This document shows positions 63,415 through 64,000 of a stretch of DNA of 64,000 nucleotides, piece after piece; position 1 is the first letter of the stretch, and every line of letters begins with the position of its first letter. This DNA comes from Mesostigma viride (lineage: Eukaryota; Streptophyta; Mesostigmatophyceae; Mesostigmatales; Mesostigmataceae): positions 95,153-159,152 of the forward strand of contig RPFO01000796.1 of the NCBI GenBank assembly GCA_009746045.1, given 5' to 3'. Under the pieces are notes generated by a model that worked only from the letters and a program-made list of their open reading frames with translations, was not told where the DNA came from and did no database searches. The position numbers and the translations under genes were made by a program.

Positions 63415-64000
63415 CGTATTACATAGGAAGGTGTGACTATGTACTCCACCCTATGTACTCCAAGAGTACATAGGGTGGCACACTATGTACTCCAAGAGTA
63501 CATAGTCCGGAGTACATATGATCCGGGATTTCCGAATAGGGGACTGCCGACGCGGTGAGACACGCCCGTATTACATAGGAAGGAGTGACTATGTACTCCA
63601 CACTATGTTCCAAGAGTACATAGGGTGGCACACTATGTACTCCAAGAGTACATAGTCCGGAGTACATATGATCCGGGATTTCCGAATAGGGGACTGCCGA
63701 CGCGGTGAGACACGCCCGTATTACATAGGAAGGAGTGACTATGTACTCCACACTATGTTCCAAGAGTACATAGGGTGGCACACTATGTACTCCAAGAGTA
63801 CATAGTCCGGAGTACATATGATCCGGGATTTCCGAATAGGGACTGCCGACGCGGTGAGACACGCCCGTATTACATAGGAAGGAGTGACTAAGTACTCCAC
63901 ACTATGTACTCCAAGAGTACATAGGGTGGCACACTATGTACTCCAAGAGTACATAGTGTGGAGTACATATGATCCGGGATTTCCGAATAGGGGACTGCCG
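63415..64000. repeat. 149-152-bp hairpin-rich satellite, 3.9 units to window end
   Basis: Units start with CGTATTACATAGGAAGG at 63415, 63567, 63717 and 63866. Each has hairpins CTATGTACTC-CAA-GAGTACATAG, most exactly twice, and ends GACTGCCGACGCGGTGAGACACGCC. Units 2 and 3 are nearly identical. The array continues beyond the window. Confidence 0.96.

Noticed and set aside
63437-63862. 141-codon minus-strand frame with internal repeats
   Set aside because: Direct product of the 150-bp satellite; unit lengths vary by 1-3 bp, so the frame would not persist.

Overview
The window looks like repeat-dominated nuclear DNA of a eukaryote, most likely a green alga (inference). The pointers are GT-AG introns with in-phase exon joins, a mixed transposon load (APE-type LINEs, a Copia-like LTR element, two piggyBac-type elements, a hAT-type miniature element), kilobase-scale microsatellites and only one well-supported host gene. 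There is no operon structure, tRNA operon or rRNA. I cannot name the species.

0-20 kb is a transposon graveyard. A LINE copy running left to right (about 645-11470) is split by a piggyBac-type element (2791-5976, TTAA on both sides) and by an LTR retrotransposon (6589-10700, CCCTG on both sides); the broken reverse-transcriptase reading resumes across both insertions. A second LINE (11965-14675, +) converges on a third (20112-14804, -). The third is split by a 1.7 kb terminal-inverted-repeat element (16266-17964) flanked by CTAG.

22.2-31.3 kb carries the best host gene, on the minus strand: a probable type II membrane-anchored, BNR/Asp-box (sialidase-fold) protein of about 655 residues in eight recognisable exons. 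Its introns hold very different simple repeats: (TGAA)n, a GGATGAA heptamer array, a 12-13-mer array and (AG)n.

31.3-40.7 kb is mostly intergenic, with a tRNA-like insert flanked by a 13-bp direct repeat, LINE fragments, a hAT-type miniature element with an 8-bp duplication, weak exon-like pieces near 37 kb and a piggyBac-type non-autonomous element (39312-40653).

40.7-49.5 kb is a tandem array of three long composite units and one partial unit. Each has a TATA-like start, a conserved middle block, a 24-bp minisatellite and a LINE-tail insertion.

49.5-56.2 kb and 61.8-63.2 kb hold relatives of a LINE ORF1 protein followed directly by 3' untranslated sequence, a short CAAC-loop hairpin and a (TTAA)n tail, with no reverse transcriptase between. 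They look like 'half-LINE' elements. 56.2-61.7 kb has an LTR fragment, an unrecognised multi-exon gene remnant, and G-rich and polypyrimidine microsatellites up to 1.57 kb. The window ends in a roughly 150-bp hairpin-rich satellite.
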